Positions 1 to 7,994 of a DNA stretch of 16,217 nucleotides are shown here, piece after piece. A program made the translations under genes and the position numbers. This stretch comes from an uncultured Bacilli bacterium (GTDB taxonomy: Bacteria > Bacillota_I > Bacilli_A > RF39 > UBA660). The notes under the pieces are model-generated. The model worked only from the letters and a program-made list of their open reading frames with translations. It was not told where the DNA came from and did no database searches. Each line of letters starts with the position of its first letter. The first letter of the stretch is position 1. Location: contig CALVJU010000101.1 of the NCBI GenBank assembly GCA_944332375.1, positions 1 through 16,217 of the forward strand, read 5' to 3'.

Positions 1-523
1 CCTCAAATACCTTTTCCTGCATATACTTCAAATTACGCGTACTCTTCCATTCCGAACAAAACAAATACCACAATTTTAATTGATATTTTTTGAAAACATT
101 TGTCGACCGATACGTCAAAAGTCGATCGATATACTCTTTCTTCTCTTTTTCTCTCATTTGTTCGACCCATTCTTCTACGACTTTCTTTTCTTCTGTTTTA
201 ATTTGATACTCCATCTGATTTAGTTTTAAAAAGTTTAAAGCAAATTTATGGAATGTCAACACCTCTATTTCTAGCTTCATCTTCTTAAAATAAGCCTGTA
301 CTTCGGAGCAAGCATAATTCGTATAAGAAAGCATCATAATCCTTTTGGGATCCACTTTCTTGACATGTACTAAATAGTAAACTTTACAGCAAATTGTAAA
401 TGTTTTACCACTTCCTGCTCCAGCAATGACTTGTAAAACAGAATGGTGATCTGTAATTACTTGCATCTGTTCCTCATCGATTGTGACTTCAAACAGTGTT
501 TCTAATTCTTCTTTCCATCCCAT
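1..523 (-). CDS. UvrD/Rep-type superfamily 1 DNA helicase, N-terminal part (gene runs off the left edge)
   Basis: About 174 N-terminal residues are present and the 3' end is outside the window. My translation of the minus strand shows the Q motif (DEEQMQVI, residues 16-23), the Walker A loop AGAGSGKT (34-41), a motif Ia-like LSYTNYACSEV and a motif Ib-like VLTFHKFAL. This order is diagnostic of the UvrD/Rep/PcrA/HelD group of ATP-dependent 3'-5' DNA helicases acting in repair or in clearing RNA polymerase or replication forks. The ATG at 523 is preceded three codons upstream by an in-frame TAA, so no earlier start is possible except near-cognate codons. No strong Shine-Dalgarno site is visible. 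The gene starts about 38 bases after a probable terminator, so it may depend on read-through or a weak promoter not recognised here. Motifs II-VI are off the edge, so the subfamily cannot be set. Confidence 0.9.
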   Translation of the reverse strand, partial: MGWKEELETLFEVTIDEEQMQVITDHHSVLQVIAGAGSGKTFTICCKVYYLVHVKKVDPKRIMMLSYTNYACSEVQAYFKKMKLEIEVLTFHKFALNFLKLNQMEYQIKTEEKKVVEEWVEQMREKEKKEYIDRLLTYRSTNVFKKYQLKLWYLFCSEWKSTRNLKYMQEKVFE

Positions 524-560
524 ATTATTTATTTACTCAAAAAAGATGAAGAATTCCTGC

Positions 561-584
561 AAAAAAAAGATGGAATCATCCATC
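561..584 (-). terminator. Rho-independent terminator after the small anchored-protein gene
   Basis: On the minus strand GATGGA, loop TGAT, TCCATC forms a perfect 6-bp stem (569..584), followed directly by eight T residues (complement of 561..568). The stop codon TGA (585..583) of the preceding gene overlaps the outer edge of the stem. The stem is short, so termination may be partial, which would let some transcripts continue into the helicase gene. Confidence 0.6.
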
Positions 585-933
585 ATAATAACAAAAACGA
601 AGCAATCATATATAAAGTCGAAAGAAAACAAAATCCGATAATAATCATCAAAAATTGATTGATAAAGCCATTTTGTTGTTGACTAAAGCTATCCTCTCTT
701 GTTTCCACAGAAGCATGATTAAAGAAGTTTCCTGTCCCAGGATGTGCTCCTAATCTCTTCTGATGAGAAGAACTTCTCCCACTATCTGGTTCTTGTTCTT
801 TTGAAAAATCCATCTCTTCTATTTCCTTCTGACGAATTTGTTTCAATTCGTCTAACAATCTCGTTCGCATTTCTTTTAATTCTTCTAATTCTTTTCTTTC
901 ATTTCTATCATTCAACGGTATCACCACCATCAT
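583..933 (-). CDS. Small protein with charged N-terminal helix and C-terminal membrane anchor, function unknown
   Basis: I do not recognise a family. Residues 9-50 are highly charged and helix-like (KELEELKEMRTRLLDELKQI), probably a short coiled coil. Residues 51-88 are polar and probably disordered. The last 25 or so residues (about 92-116) form one hydrophobic segment ending at the C-terminus, as in tail-anchored membrane proteins. The gene overlaps the end of rmuC by 26 bases, so the two are translationally coupled. The ATG at 933 (and the ATG at 930) has no clear Shine-Dalgarno site. A TTG at 915, preceded by GGTGGTGA at good spacing and overlapping the rmuC stop (TTGAATGA), is an attractive alternative start that would give 110 residues. 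Co-transcription with rmuC is inferred from the overlap. It is likely real, given the overlap and the terminator that follows it. Confidence 0.7.
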   Translation of the reverse strand: MMVVIPLNDRNERKELEELKEMRTRLLDELKQIRQKEIEEMDFSKEQEPDSGRSSSHQKRLGAHPGTGNFFNHASVETREDSFSQQQNGFINQFLMIIIGFCFLSTLYMIASFLLL

Positions 934-1996
934 CTGTTTGAATTGTTTTGATTTCTACACGATCAATGGATTCAAATCGTTTTGTAATTTTATTCGTCGT
1001 TGTATGAATATCCTTAATATCTCTACTTACAGTATCAATAGAACGTGATAACTTATCCCAACGATCTTTATATCGTTTAAATTCTTCAGACAATAATTTC
1101 AATTCTTTATGAATCACTGAAGCATATTTATCTCTTTCAATATTCTTCATAATCACTTGAATTGTCGTTAAAGTACTAATTAACGTTGTTGGAGATGTAA
1201 TCCATACACGTTTCTTGTAAGCATATTCAATAATTTCTTCGTGATAAGCATTTAATTCTGCGAAAATAGCTTCCGCTGGTAAGAATAGAATTGCCTGATC
1301 ACTTGTCACTCCTGGAATGATATATTTACTACTAATCGCATCAATATGTTTTTTCATATCTAAACGAAATTGTTTTTCACTCTCATTACGAACTGCTTGA
1401 CTATTATTTTTATCTACCATCATACGATAGTGTTCTAATGGAAATTTAGAATCAATTGCGATTACTCCTAATGGTTCTGGAGCGAATAAAACACAATCTG
1501 CAATTGTACCATTTTCAAATGTATACTGTAATTGATATACTTTATGATTATTTTCTCCAAAGACACTTGCCATAATATGTCTTAAATTTACTTCTCCGAA
1601 AATACCACGGCTTTTTTTATCTGTTAAAATGCTCTGTAACGAGACAATGTCCGTAGATAGTGTATCGATCTTCTTTTGTGCTTCATCAATCTTAGAAAGG
1701 CGTTCTAAGACCGATGTGAAGGTCTTATTCGTCTTTTCGAAGTTTTCATCCAATCTTTCATTCACTTTATCATTGATCAAACGAAGACGATATTCTATTT
1801 TCTCTGACTGTTTATCAAAATCATCACTTAAATTTTTGGATAAATCAGACTGAAAAGTACTTAGTTCTTTAATCATTTCTGTTTCTAACTTTCCTAAACG
1901 TTCTGTAATATTTGCTTCATTAATATTTTTTACAATAGAGATAATCACTAATATAATTACGAGAACTAATAAGGCAATTATCACATAATCTAACAT
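908..1996 (-). CDS. rmuC: RmuC family protein (membrane-anchored DNA recombination limiting protein)
   Basis: The 362-residue protein has an N-terminal membrane anchor (residues about 4-24), a long coiled coil (about 30-125) and an RmuC domain (about 130-330). Hallmarks visible are GIFGEVNLRHIM (131-142), the IDSKFPLEHY segment (181-190) and the later FLPAEAIFAEL (238-248), all characteristic of the family. RmuC proteins have a PD-(D/E)XK-nuclease-like core. In E. coli, loss of rmuC raises short-repeat inversion frequency, so it is taken to limit aberrant recombination, though the reaction is poorly defined. The start ATG is preceded by GAGGTGAG at about 4 bases, a strong site. The gene heads a unit with its own promoter, followed by the small anchored protein and possibly the helicase. 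It is not clearly part of the secretion cluster. Confidence 0.93.
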   Translation of the reverse strand: MLDYVIIALLVLVIILVIISIVKNINEANITERLGKLETEMIKELSTFQSDLSKNLSDDFDKQSEKIEYRLRLINDKVNERLDENFEKTNKTFTSVLERLSKIDEAQKKIDTLSTDIVSLQSILTDKKSRGIFGEVNLRHIMASVFGENNHKVYQLQYTFENGTIADCVLFAPEPLGVIAIDSKFPLEHYRMMVDKNNSQAVRNESEKQFRLDMKKHIDAISSKYIIPGVTSDQAILFLPAEAIFAELNAYHEEIIEYAYKKRVWITSPTTLISTLTTIQVIMKNIERDKYASVIHKELKLLSEEFKRYKDRWDKLSRSIDTVSRDIKDIHTTTNKITKRFESIDRVEIKTIQTDDGGDTVE

Positions 1997-2025
1997 GCAC
2001 TCACCTCGATCCTTACCCTAAATAA

Positions 2026-2054
2026 ATTATATCAGTAAATATCAGGTAGTGCAA
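2026..2054 (-). promoter_or_regulatory. Probable sigma-A promoter with extended -10, driving rmuC
   Basis: On the minus strand the sequence reads TTGCAC (2054..2049), a 17-base spacer, then TATAAT (2031..2026), with TGA immediately before the -10, which makes an extended -10. The -10 is a perfect match and the -35 is partial. The inferred transcription start lies about 20 bases before the rmuC start codon, leaving room for the GAGGTGAG ribosome site. Confidence 0.65.
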
Positions 2055-2138
2055 GAAGAGAAAGGGAAAAGTATTAGGAGTTTTCTCTTTTCATCGTACT
2101 TTTGAACAGACTTGTACAACTGTGAGATCAAAATGGAA

Positions 2139-2165
2139 GAAAAAAATTAGGAACTAGTCCTAATT
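2139..2165 (-). terminator. Rho-independent terminator after the rhodanese gene
   Basis: On the minus strand AATTAGGA (2165..2158), loop CTAGT, TCCTAATT (2152..2145) forms a perfect 8-bp stem running into a T tract. The rhodanese stop codon TAG (2162..2160) lies inside the first arm. This ends the coupling-protein/rhodanese unit and separates it from the rmuC unit. Confidence 0.75.
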
Positions 2166-2450
2166 TTCTAAAACCCATTCTTCATAACCACCATTAACGT
2201 GTATAAAGTGATAACCTTGTTTTGATAATATTTGAATTGCTTTTAAACTCTTAATCCCTCGACTACAATAAATATAATAAACTTGATCTCGTCTCAAATA
2301 TTTTTCTGGATGTATGATTAATTGTTCAAAAGGAATATTAATCGCTGTTGGAATATGATTACTATTATAACTTTCAATACTTCTAATATCAATGAGGGAA
2401 ATTTGTCCCAATTTTGGCTTTAACTCCCGAATAGAAATCGTTGAAATCAT
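2160..2450 (-). CDS. Single-domain rhodanese-like protein
   Basis: The 96-residue cytoplasmic protein consists of one rhodanese domain. It shows the usual marks: LIDIRSIESYNSNHIPTA (19-36, with the Asp-x-Arg pair and the HIPTAINIP turn) and the active-site loop beginning at Cys62, CSRGIKS, which matches the C-x-x-G-x-x-S pattern of sulfurtransferases. The C-terminal GGYEEW motif is typical of the family. Such proteins carry persulfide sulfur on the Cys, with acceptors varying by organism. The gene lies 41 bases downstream of the VirD4-like gene with no terminator between them, and an AAGGTGA ribosome site precedes the ATG, so co-transcription is likely. A TATAAT at 2486..2481 could be a weak internal promoter but no matching -35 is seen. 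Its role beside a secretion ATPase is unknown. Confidence 0.88.
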   Translation of the reverse strand: MISTISIRELKPKLGQISLIDIRSIESYNSNHIPTAINIPFEQLIIHPEKYLRRDQVYYIYCSRGIKSLKAIQILSKQGYHFIHVNGGYEEWVLEN

Positions 2451-2491
2451 TCCATCACCTTAATATTAATATATGTGAGAATTATAAAATG

Positions 2492-5146
2492 TTACATGTC
2501 ATCGTCATCATCACTAAAGAAATCATCAAAGAATTCATCCTCTGTAATCTCATGCTCTTCTTGCTCTTGAGAAGGAGATGGTTGATGTAAAGGTTCCACA
2601 GGATCAGTATGAATTATAGTAGATTGTTGTTGTTGTGAAGGAACCTCTTTCTTATCCTCTTCCATAATTGGTGTTACAGGCATTCTATTCTCTTCCTTTT
2701 TCTTTCTCTCTTCTTGTTCACGTCGTATTCTCTCTGCCTGTTCCTTTTTAATTCTCTCTTGTTCTTCCCGTTCTTTTCTTTCTCGTTCTAAACGTTCTTC
2801 TTCTTGTTTCTTGAAACGTTCTTGCTCTTTTCGTATTGCTTCTTGACGTTCCTTTTCTTCTTTTTCCTTCTGAATTCTTTCTTGTTCTTCGCGTTTCCTT
2901 TTTTCCTCTTCTTGTTTACGCAAAGCTTCTTGTTCTTGCTTTCTTTGTTGTTCCATTGCTTCTTGTTGTTTTCTCTCTTCTTCTAATCTTCTTTGCTCTT
3001 CTTGTTCTTTCAACTTGCGAAGTTCTTCTTGTTTTTTGGCTTCTTCCTCTTCCTTTTTCTTCTGTTCTTTCTCCAATTGTTGAATGGTATCTTGTTCTTG
3101 TAATTGACGATCATGTTCCTCTTTTTTCTTCTTTTCTACGGCTTCTCTTTCTCGTTTTTCTTCTTCTTCAATTGCTGCTATCTTCGCATCAATTCGTTTT
3201 ACTAACTCTTCGATATTTACTTCATTTGGAGACTTCTTAGCAGCTGGATTAGATGGTGATTGTGTTGGTTTTGGCATACCTCCTCCAAAGGAAGGTGCTC
3301 CTCCACCAAACATACCACCTAGTGGATTTCCACCACCGAATCCACCTCCAAATCCGCCGAATCCTCCACCTAGTGGAGAAGATCCTCCACCAAATGGTGA
3401 TGCGCTTCGCTTTTCCGCAACAATCTTATCTACGACACTCTTCAAATCAAATGTGTGAATTGGTTGCTTTTCACGATGTGGATATGTTGCCTTTTCATAC
3501 TTCTTTCCCCAGGCATTTTCTTTCATCATCTCAAAGTTTGGTTTTAATCTTATTTTAAATGGCATCATACGTATTCTAAGAATAATCGCATACCATTTTT
3601 CTAGACGTTGTAAATCACTTACTGTAACAAGCGGTGTGGATGCTGTTTTATCTTTTTCTTTTGATTTCTTCTCTCCACATAATTTACTAATTTCTTCCAA
3701 AGCTGTAAGCTCACTACTAATCAAATAAATAATGTTACCACAGTTACCTTTAATTGTCTCACCATTATCTTTTCCATATACTTGCGTTAATTGTGCGAAG
3801 TTTTGAATAATAAAGTTAAATCTCATACTTCTACTACGGGCTGCTGTTACCATTGTTGTTACATCCTTTAATGGAGGCATATTCGCAAACTCGTCTAGAA
3901 TAAAATTCGTACGATATGCTAGCTTTCCATTTGGTGATTCTTGCGCTACATCAATCAATGTTTCATAACATTGTTTAATAAAAATTGTTACAAGTGAATG
4001 ATATGTCTTCTTTTCATCTTGAATAACAATAAATACTGCCGTTTTCTTTCTTCCAATATCCTTCATATCAAAGTCACTATGAGAAAGCATTTCTGACATG
4101 TTTTCACGTGAAGCAAACAACTTAATCTTTTGCTTAAATACTGACAAAATACTTGCCTTTGTATCCGATGGTGCCATCAACGTACTAGATGCATCTACAT
4201 AAGCCGTACTTTGTGGATCTTTCGTATTAAAGTACTCTGTAATATATGTCTTTCCACCAGGCATTCCTTTTACTTTTTCTTCCCCTAATGTTGACATCAA
4301 ACTAATACTATTCAAGTTAATCTCTTCTGGTTTGGCATCTTCAAAAAGTGCTAAAGTAAGTCCAGCGAAATAATCAGCGGAAGTTTTTTCCCAGAACGGA
4401 TCCTGATTTTGGGCATTTTCATCATACAAGATATTTACTGCTAAGTCATCTACTAACTCAATCGCTTTATCTTGATTTCCACTACGATAATACTCATACG
4501 GTAAAGTTAATGGGTTCCACCCACTACCATCCTGTGGATTACGGAAGTTTAAAAGCACAACATTATACCCTTTCTCACGAAGCATATTTGCATTTTCTTC
4601 GTAAATTTCTCCTTTTGGATCGGTAATAATCATACTTTCCCCGGCTTTTCCTAAAATCTTAACAAGTGGGTTAACAATAACTTGCGTTTTACCAGCACCG
4701 GTAGATCCAATAATTAAGTTGTGATATTCAGAGTTATCAACCCACATTCCTTTTTTATTATTAATTAATGGAATTCCTCCATAAGGAATCTCATCTGCAC
4801 GTGGATCTACTTTCTTTAACTCTTTCTTCATCTCATCTTCTGTTGCCCATCTCGCATATCCACCTTTATCCTTTTTACCTACTTTTACACCAATTCCCTT
4901 ATCCATCTCGAAAAAGTGATCTTTTACACTTGTAATTGTAAAAATAAGAGCCACTGTATAAAATACCATAGTTGGAGCGAAATACTCTTTAGAGAAAGCA
5001 GGAAGTGGGTTAAAACCACTTAACTTATTTTCACTCAAAAAGCTGACAACATTACATACCGCAATTGCCACTAAATACAACAAAACAATACAAAAAATAA
5101 TAAAAATTTTAATATCTTTTTTATCCGCTCTAAATTTTAATTTCAT
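2492..5146 (-). CDS. VirD4/TraG-family type IV coupling protein ATPase with Gly-rich and charged-helix C-terminal extension
   Basis: The 884-residue protein has two N-terminal membrane segments (about 13-37 and 57-75) and a cytoplasmic TraG/VirD4 motor domain: Walker A GSTGAGKT (147-154), the family motif TDPKGE (175-180), Walker B ILDEFANMPPL (416-426) and the RSRSMRFNFIIQNFAQL segment (437-453). Coupling proteins form hexamers at the inner membrane and feed DNA or protein substrates into a type IV secretion channel. After about residue 580 comes an unusual tail: Gly/Phe/Pro-rich 583-625, a long Glu/Lys/Arg/Gln-rich stretch 648-822 that looks like a single alpha-helix or coiled coil, then a very acidic end (863-884, finishing in a run of Asp). 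Typical family members lack this 300-residue extension. The ATG has GGAGG five bases upstream and its own promoter. The substrate is unknown; no relaxase is in the window. Confidence 0.93.
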   Translation of the reverse strand: MKLKFRADKKDIKIFIIFCIVLLYLVAIAVCNVVSFLSENKLSGFNPLPAFSKEYFAPTMVFYTVALIFTITSVKDHFFEMDKGIGVKVGKKDKGGYARWATEDEMKKELKKVDPRADEIPYGGIPLINNKKGMWVDNSEYHNLIIGSTGAGKTQVIVNPLVKILGKAGESMIITDPKGEIYEENANMLREKGYNVVLLNFRNPQDGSGWNPLTLPYEYYRSGNQDKAIELVDDLAVNILYDENAQNQDPFWEKTSADYFAGLTLALFEDAKPEEINLNSISLMSTLGEEKVKGMPGGKTYITEYFNTKDPQSTAYVDASSTLMAPSDTKASILSVFKQKIKLFASRENMSEMLSHSDFDMKDIGRKKTAVFIVIQDEKKTYHSLVTIFIKQCYETLIDVAQESPNGKLAYRTNFILDEFANMPPLKDVTTMVTAARSRSMRFNFIIQNFAQLTQVYGKDNGETIKGNCGNIIYLISSELTALEEISKLCGEKKSKEKDKTASTPLVTVSDLQRLEKWYAIILRIRMMPFKIRLKPNFEMMKENAWGKKYEKATYPHREKQPIHTFDLKSVVDKIVAEKRSASPFGGGSSPLGGGFGGFGGGFGGGNPLGGMFGGGAPSFGGGMPKPTQSPSNPAAKKSPNEVNIEELVKRIDAKIAAIEEEEKREREAVEKKKKEEHDRQLQEQDTIQQLEKEQKKKEEEEAKKQEELRKLKEQEEQRRLEEERKQQEAMEQQRKQEQEALRKQEEEKRKREEQERIQKEKEEKERQEAIRKEQERFKKQEEERLERERKEREEQERIKKEQAERIRREQEERKKKEENRMPVTPIMEEDKKEVPSQQQQSTIIHTDPVEPLHQPSPSQEQEEHEITEDEFFDDFFSDDDDDM

Positions 5147-5189
5147 AAAAGCCTCCGGTTCATCATTATTACTATAAATTACTACTAAT

Positions 5190-5218
5190 ATAATATCATA
5201 AAATAACTATAAGAGCAA
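5190..5218 (-). promoter_or_regulatory. Probable promoter with extended -10 for the coupling protein/rhodanese unit
   Basis: The minus strand reads TTGCTC (5218..5213), a 17-base spacer, then TATTAT (5195..5190) preceded by TGA. The architecture is the same as in the rmuC promoter. It sits just downstream of a hairpin ending the previous gene, so the coupling protein seems to be expressed separately from the channel genes, with a leader of roughly 35-40 bases. Confidence 0.55.
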
Positions 5219-5239
5219 AATTTTTTCCGCAATGAAGAG

Positions 5240-5269
5240 AAAAAAATGAAACAATAATGCTTCATTTTT
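5240..5269 (-). terminator. Probable terminator after the membrane-anchored D-x-D-x-D loop protein
   Basis: On the minus strand AAAAATGAA (5269..5261), a 10-base loop, then TTCATTTTT (5250..5242) can form a 9-bp stem, continuing into T residues. The TAA stop (5270..5268) overlaps the first arm. The stem has a single G-C pair, so this is a weak terminator or a read-through site. Confidence 0.45.
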
Positions 5270-6068
5270 AACCTTCTTTACTTGTTAAATGATAGTTACC
5301 ATTTTCAAGTTGATATAAGAGGTAGGTATCGACTGCAACAGTACCTGAATACTGCATATCTCTAACAATTAATTCTTTCGTTCCATTCTGATTTAAGTCT
5401 AACGCTTGAACAATAGAATAAAAGTGAGCTCCACTCGTATTTGATACAATACGATGTAATTTGTCTTGATCCGTATAACACAAGAAAGAGAATGATTCAC
5501 CTTCTTCTAACGTTGTATAACGAATAGAATATAACACTTCTTCATCTTGATCACCATCTAGATCAACTGGAATTTTTTGAACAATAATTGACTCTTCATC
5601 AGCGGGCATTGAAATGTCTGTATCAGCCAATAAAGAAGTAAGTACTTGTTCCGTTTCATAGTCAAAACTAGCATATTGTGTATTGATTAAATCAATTTGT
5701 CTATTGTCTTCTGTAGCGTATGAAAATAAAGTTCCAGAATAATCAATAGAATCATTATTTTCATCGAACAAATATAGCATTGTACCATATTCCATCAATG
5801 TATATTGTCCTAAATAAACACCATCACTATAGGAATAAAAACGATAGTCTCCATAAATTTGATTCCAATTCAAAGAAGAAATTAATTTCCCATCCGAATA
5901 AGCAAATTTATGTTCTGGACTTAAAACAATATAAACTTTTTCCTCACGGTTTTCATTATTCTGTTTAATACCAAAAACCATAATACAGAGAACAACATAT
6001 GCAATCAAAATCACAAAGAGAATAATATATTTACGATTTAATTGAAATTTTTTCTTTTTTTGATTCAT
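5268..6068 (-). CDS. Membrane-anchored extracytoplasmic protein with two Ca-binding-type (FG-GAP/VCBS-like) loops
   Basis: The 266-residue protein has a Lys-rich N-terminus (residues 3-13), one membrane helix (about 14-34) and an exported domain of about 230 residues. It is rich in beta-type sequence and has two Asp/Asn-rich loops: DLDGDQDEEVLY (169-180) and DLNQNGTKELIV (224-235). These match the D-x-D-x-D/N-G-x-x-E-L pattern of FG-GAP/VCBS-type calcium loops that end a blade. I do not recognise an exact family. It begins 13 bases after the wall hydrolase gene with a GAGGAGG ribosome site next to that gene's stop, so the two are co-transcribed and probably act together outside the membrane, perhaps as a channel accessory or a brake on the hydrolase. 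A lipoprotein is excluded, as there is no lipobox. The functional suggestion is inference only. Confidence 0.8.
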   Translation of the reverse strand: MNQKKKKFQLNRKYIILFVILIAYVVLCIMVFGIKQNNENREEKVYIVLSPEHKFAYSDGKLISSLNWNQIYGDYRFYSYSDGVYLGQYTLMEYGTMLYLFDENNDSIDYSGTLFSYATEDNRQIDLINTQYASFDYETEQVLTSLLADTDISMPADEESIIVQKIPVDLDGDQDEEVLYSIRYTTLEEGESFSFLCYTDQDKLHRIVSNTSGAHFYSIVQALDLNQNGTKELIVRDMQYSGTVAVDTYLLYQLENGNYHLTSKEG

Positions 6069-6081
6069 ACCGATTCCTCCT

Positions 6082-7953
6082 CTATGACGCAGGACTATTT
6101 ACTGGATTAGCAAATGTTACATTTCCGTAACGATTTCTCAATTCAGCAAGAGTTATAGTCACTGTTTGCCAGTCTCTAATTGCATAATCCCAACTGTCCT
6201 CGTGATAATTATCATAATTATCTCCGACTTCTTGTTTTAAATTACCCTCTTGAATCGTAATTTTATTTCCATTCACTGCAGACACAATTCCAACATGAAT
6301 ATGACTAGCATCGCCAGAAAAAACTGATCCAGGTATCGGTGTACTTGCCCTTACAAATAAATCCGGATGGCTTGTAGTTAAATTTTGAACCCACATATTA
6401 CCATTGCCTAAACTTCCATCATAAAATCCGTAAAGTTCATATAGACGACCTGCAGCAAACCAGGTACATTGTCCATAGTCATAATTATTATTAGGATGAC
6501 GCCAAGCAAGATCATTATTAAAGTCAGGTCCTCCCTCTAAACTACCATTTCCACTAAGCATTGTAGATACTTCCACAGTTTGTGGATAATTCTTTTTGAT
6601 GATTTCAGGTGCAGTTAATCCCTGGGCAGCCAAAGAAGCAAATAATTCTGTATCTTCCCATTTATAACTTGTATATAAAACAAAACCATCTTTGTCTACC
6701 GCTACTTGTCCATTTGTCTCTGCGACATAAGAACGAAGTGGGGCACTTTCACTTAAGACTTCTCTAGTCCAATTTTTATCTGGGCGATAACCGGAATGAA
6801 GATTACTCTTTTCACCACCGGCACGATCAGACCAACAACCTTTGTCTGGATTACAAAAAGCCTGATCATCAGTACAAGCACGCATCTGAATGACAGTATT
6901 TTCACCTTCGGTTGAAATTTTTCCGATTTCTCCACCCATGACTTTTCCACGAGTTAAAGTATAAGAACGAACTGCAATTGCTTGTGCTTTAGCAGCTTCT
7001 TTTGCAGCCTCAGGTCCAATTTCTTGATAAGTAGTTCCAAGTACATAATTTTCAAACTCTACAAGTTCCTCTCCCTCTAAAGGAGTAAATTGAAAACAGT
7101 CAAGTAATCGAACCATAATATTTCCACTGACAATTCTAACACCATCTACTGTTCTAACTTTATATGCAGCCATACCACTCGTAGAAGATGAAGTTGAATT
7201 TTCTAAAACGGATTCATACATATCTCGATAAAAATAAATCTGATTAATCATATCGTTAAATAGTTGTTCTTTCTCTTCAGCATTAGAAGGAATTTCATAT
7301 CCAATTGCAATTAGCTTATTTTCAATAAAATTGTCATGTAACCAAGCACGATATTCCTCTTCGGATTTCACACTATCTCCGTCGACCATTCCTTCCATAA
7401 GAAAGTCAGCTTCTCTTTTTAATTCATCATAACTTTGTGTTGCTTGTTCATTTTCACATTGAATCTGAATATTAGACATAGGATCATCTTCATTGCCACT
7501 TTCCGTAGCATTCATGGTACATTCTCCCATAGAAGTTCCCATAACATTATTTCCAATAAAAATAGCAGATGTTACGAGGGGTAAGTCAATATAAATACCA
7601 CGAGACATATAGTTTTCATTTCTCTCTTCTAAGGCATCAATCAAAGCAGATTCACCACTACCCCAACCTTCGACTGTTCCGGTACCATCAATTTCACTGG
7701 CCATAATATTCGTTGTCCCTAAACCTATCATAATCATAACAACAGGAACGGCAACAACAATAATAGGCAATATAACGAGAAAGATGCTACCAAACGTCGC
7801 ACCTCCTCCTATTGGTAATAATACTTTTAACTTGTTAACAAATCCACCAATGGCTTCTGCAGTCTGTGCGCCAGCACTATCATTTTCTTGGTTCTCTGCA
7901 TCAGCTTGATTAGATTGTTTCTTTCTACCAAAAAAGTTTGAAAACGGGTTCAT
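6082..7953 (-). CDS. Membrane-anchored peptidoglycan hydrolase with SpoIID-like and CHAP domains (VirB1-type T4SS accessory)
   Basis: With the ATG at 7953 the protein has 623 residues. The frame stays open to a GTG at 7965, but GAGGTGAG sits 7 bases before the ATG and overlaps that GTG. A cytoplasmic N-terminus is followed by one membrane helix (about 53-80). An exported region of unknown fold (about 85-260) contains Cys145 and Cys166. An SpoIID-like domain follows (about 270-460) with the signature around YVLGTTYQEIG and AKAQAIAVRSYTL; Glu311 aligns with the catalytic Glu of SpoIID, a lytic transglycosylase acting on denuded glycan. The C-terminal CHAP domain (about 483-595) has candidate triad residues Cys496 (YGQCTWF), His553 (HIHVGIV) and Glu569 (IQEGN), expected to cut peptide bonds in the wall. 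Gram-positive T4SS usually pair an SLT domain with NlpC/P60 or CHAP; here SpoIID appears to replace SLT. The gene follows VirB4 closely and should open the wall for the channel. Confidence 0.9.
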   Translation of the reverse strand: MNPFSNFFGRKKQSNQADAENQENDSAGAQTAEAIGGFVNKLKVLLPIGGGATFGSIFLVILPIIVVAVPVVMIMIGLGTTNIMASEIDGTGTVEGWGSGESALIDALEERNENYMSRGIYIDLPLVTSAIFIGNNVMGTSMGECTMNATESGNEDDPMSNIQIQCENEQATQSYDELKREADFLMEGMVDGDSVKSEEEYRAWLHDNFIENKLIAIGYEIPSNAEEKEQLFNDMINQIYFYRDMYESVLENSTSSSTSGMAAYKVRTVDGVRIVSGNIMVRLLDCFQFTPLEGEELVEFENYVLGTTYQEIGPEAAKEAAKAQAIAVRSYTLTRGKVMGGEIGKISTEGENTVIQMRACTDDQAFCNPDKGCWSDRAGGEKSNLHSGYRPDKNWTREVLSESAPLRSYVAETNGQVAVDKDGFVLYTSYKWEDTELFASLAAQGLTAPEIIKKNYPQTVEVSTMLSGNGSLEGGPDFNNDLAWRHPNNNYDYGQCTWFAAGRLYELYGFYDGSLGNGNMWVQNLTTSHPDLFVRASTPIPGSVFSGDASHIHVGIVSAVNGNKITIQEGNLKQEVGDNYDNYHEDSWDYAIRDWQTVTITLAELRNRYGNVTFANPVNSPAS

Positions 7954-7994
7954 GTAGCATCTCACCTCATTCCTACTGCGAAATTCACATTATT

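Noticed and set aside
583..1996. Mycoplasma-type genetic code (TGA as Trp)
   Set aside because: TGA ends both the rmuC and small anchored-protein genes at plausible positions, one of them at a terminator, and Trp is encoded by TGG.
2481..2486. TATAAT before the rhodanese gene as an independent promoter
   Set aside because: No -35 with more than a couple of matching bases is found at 16-18 bases and there is no TGn; co-transcription with the coupling protein is simpler.
3280..3400. Gly-rich repeat in the coupling protein as a CRISPR-like or tandem DNA repeat
   Set aside because: The repetition is at protein level with irregular unit length and no unique spacers; it is coding sequence in a longer ORF.
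2804..3558. Long plus-strand open frames opposite the coupling-protein tail
   Set aside because: They are shadows of the repetitive Glu/Lys/Arg and Gly-rich codons on the other strand; products are low-complexity Leu/Phe strings without ribosome sites.
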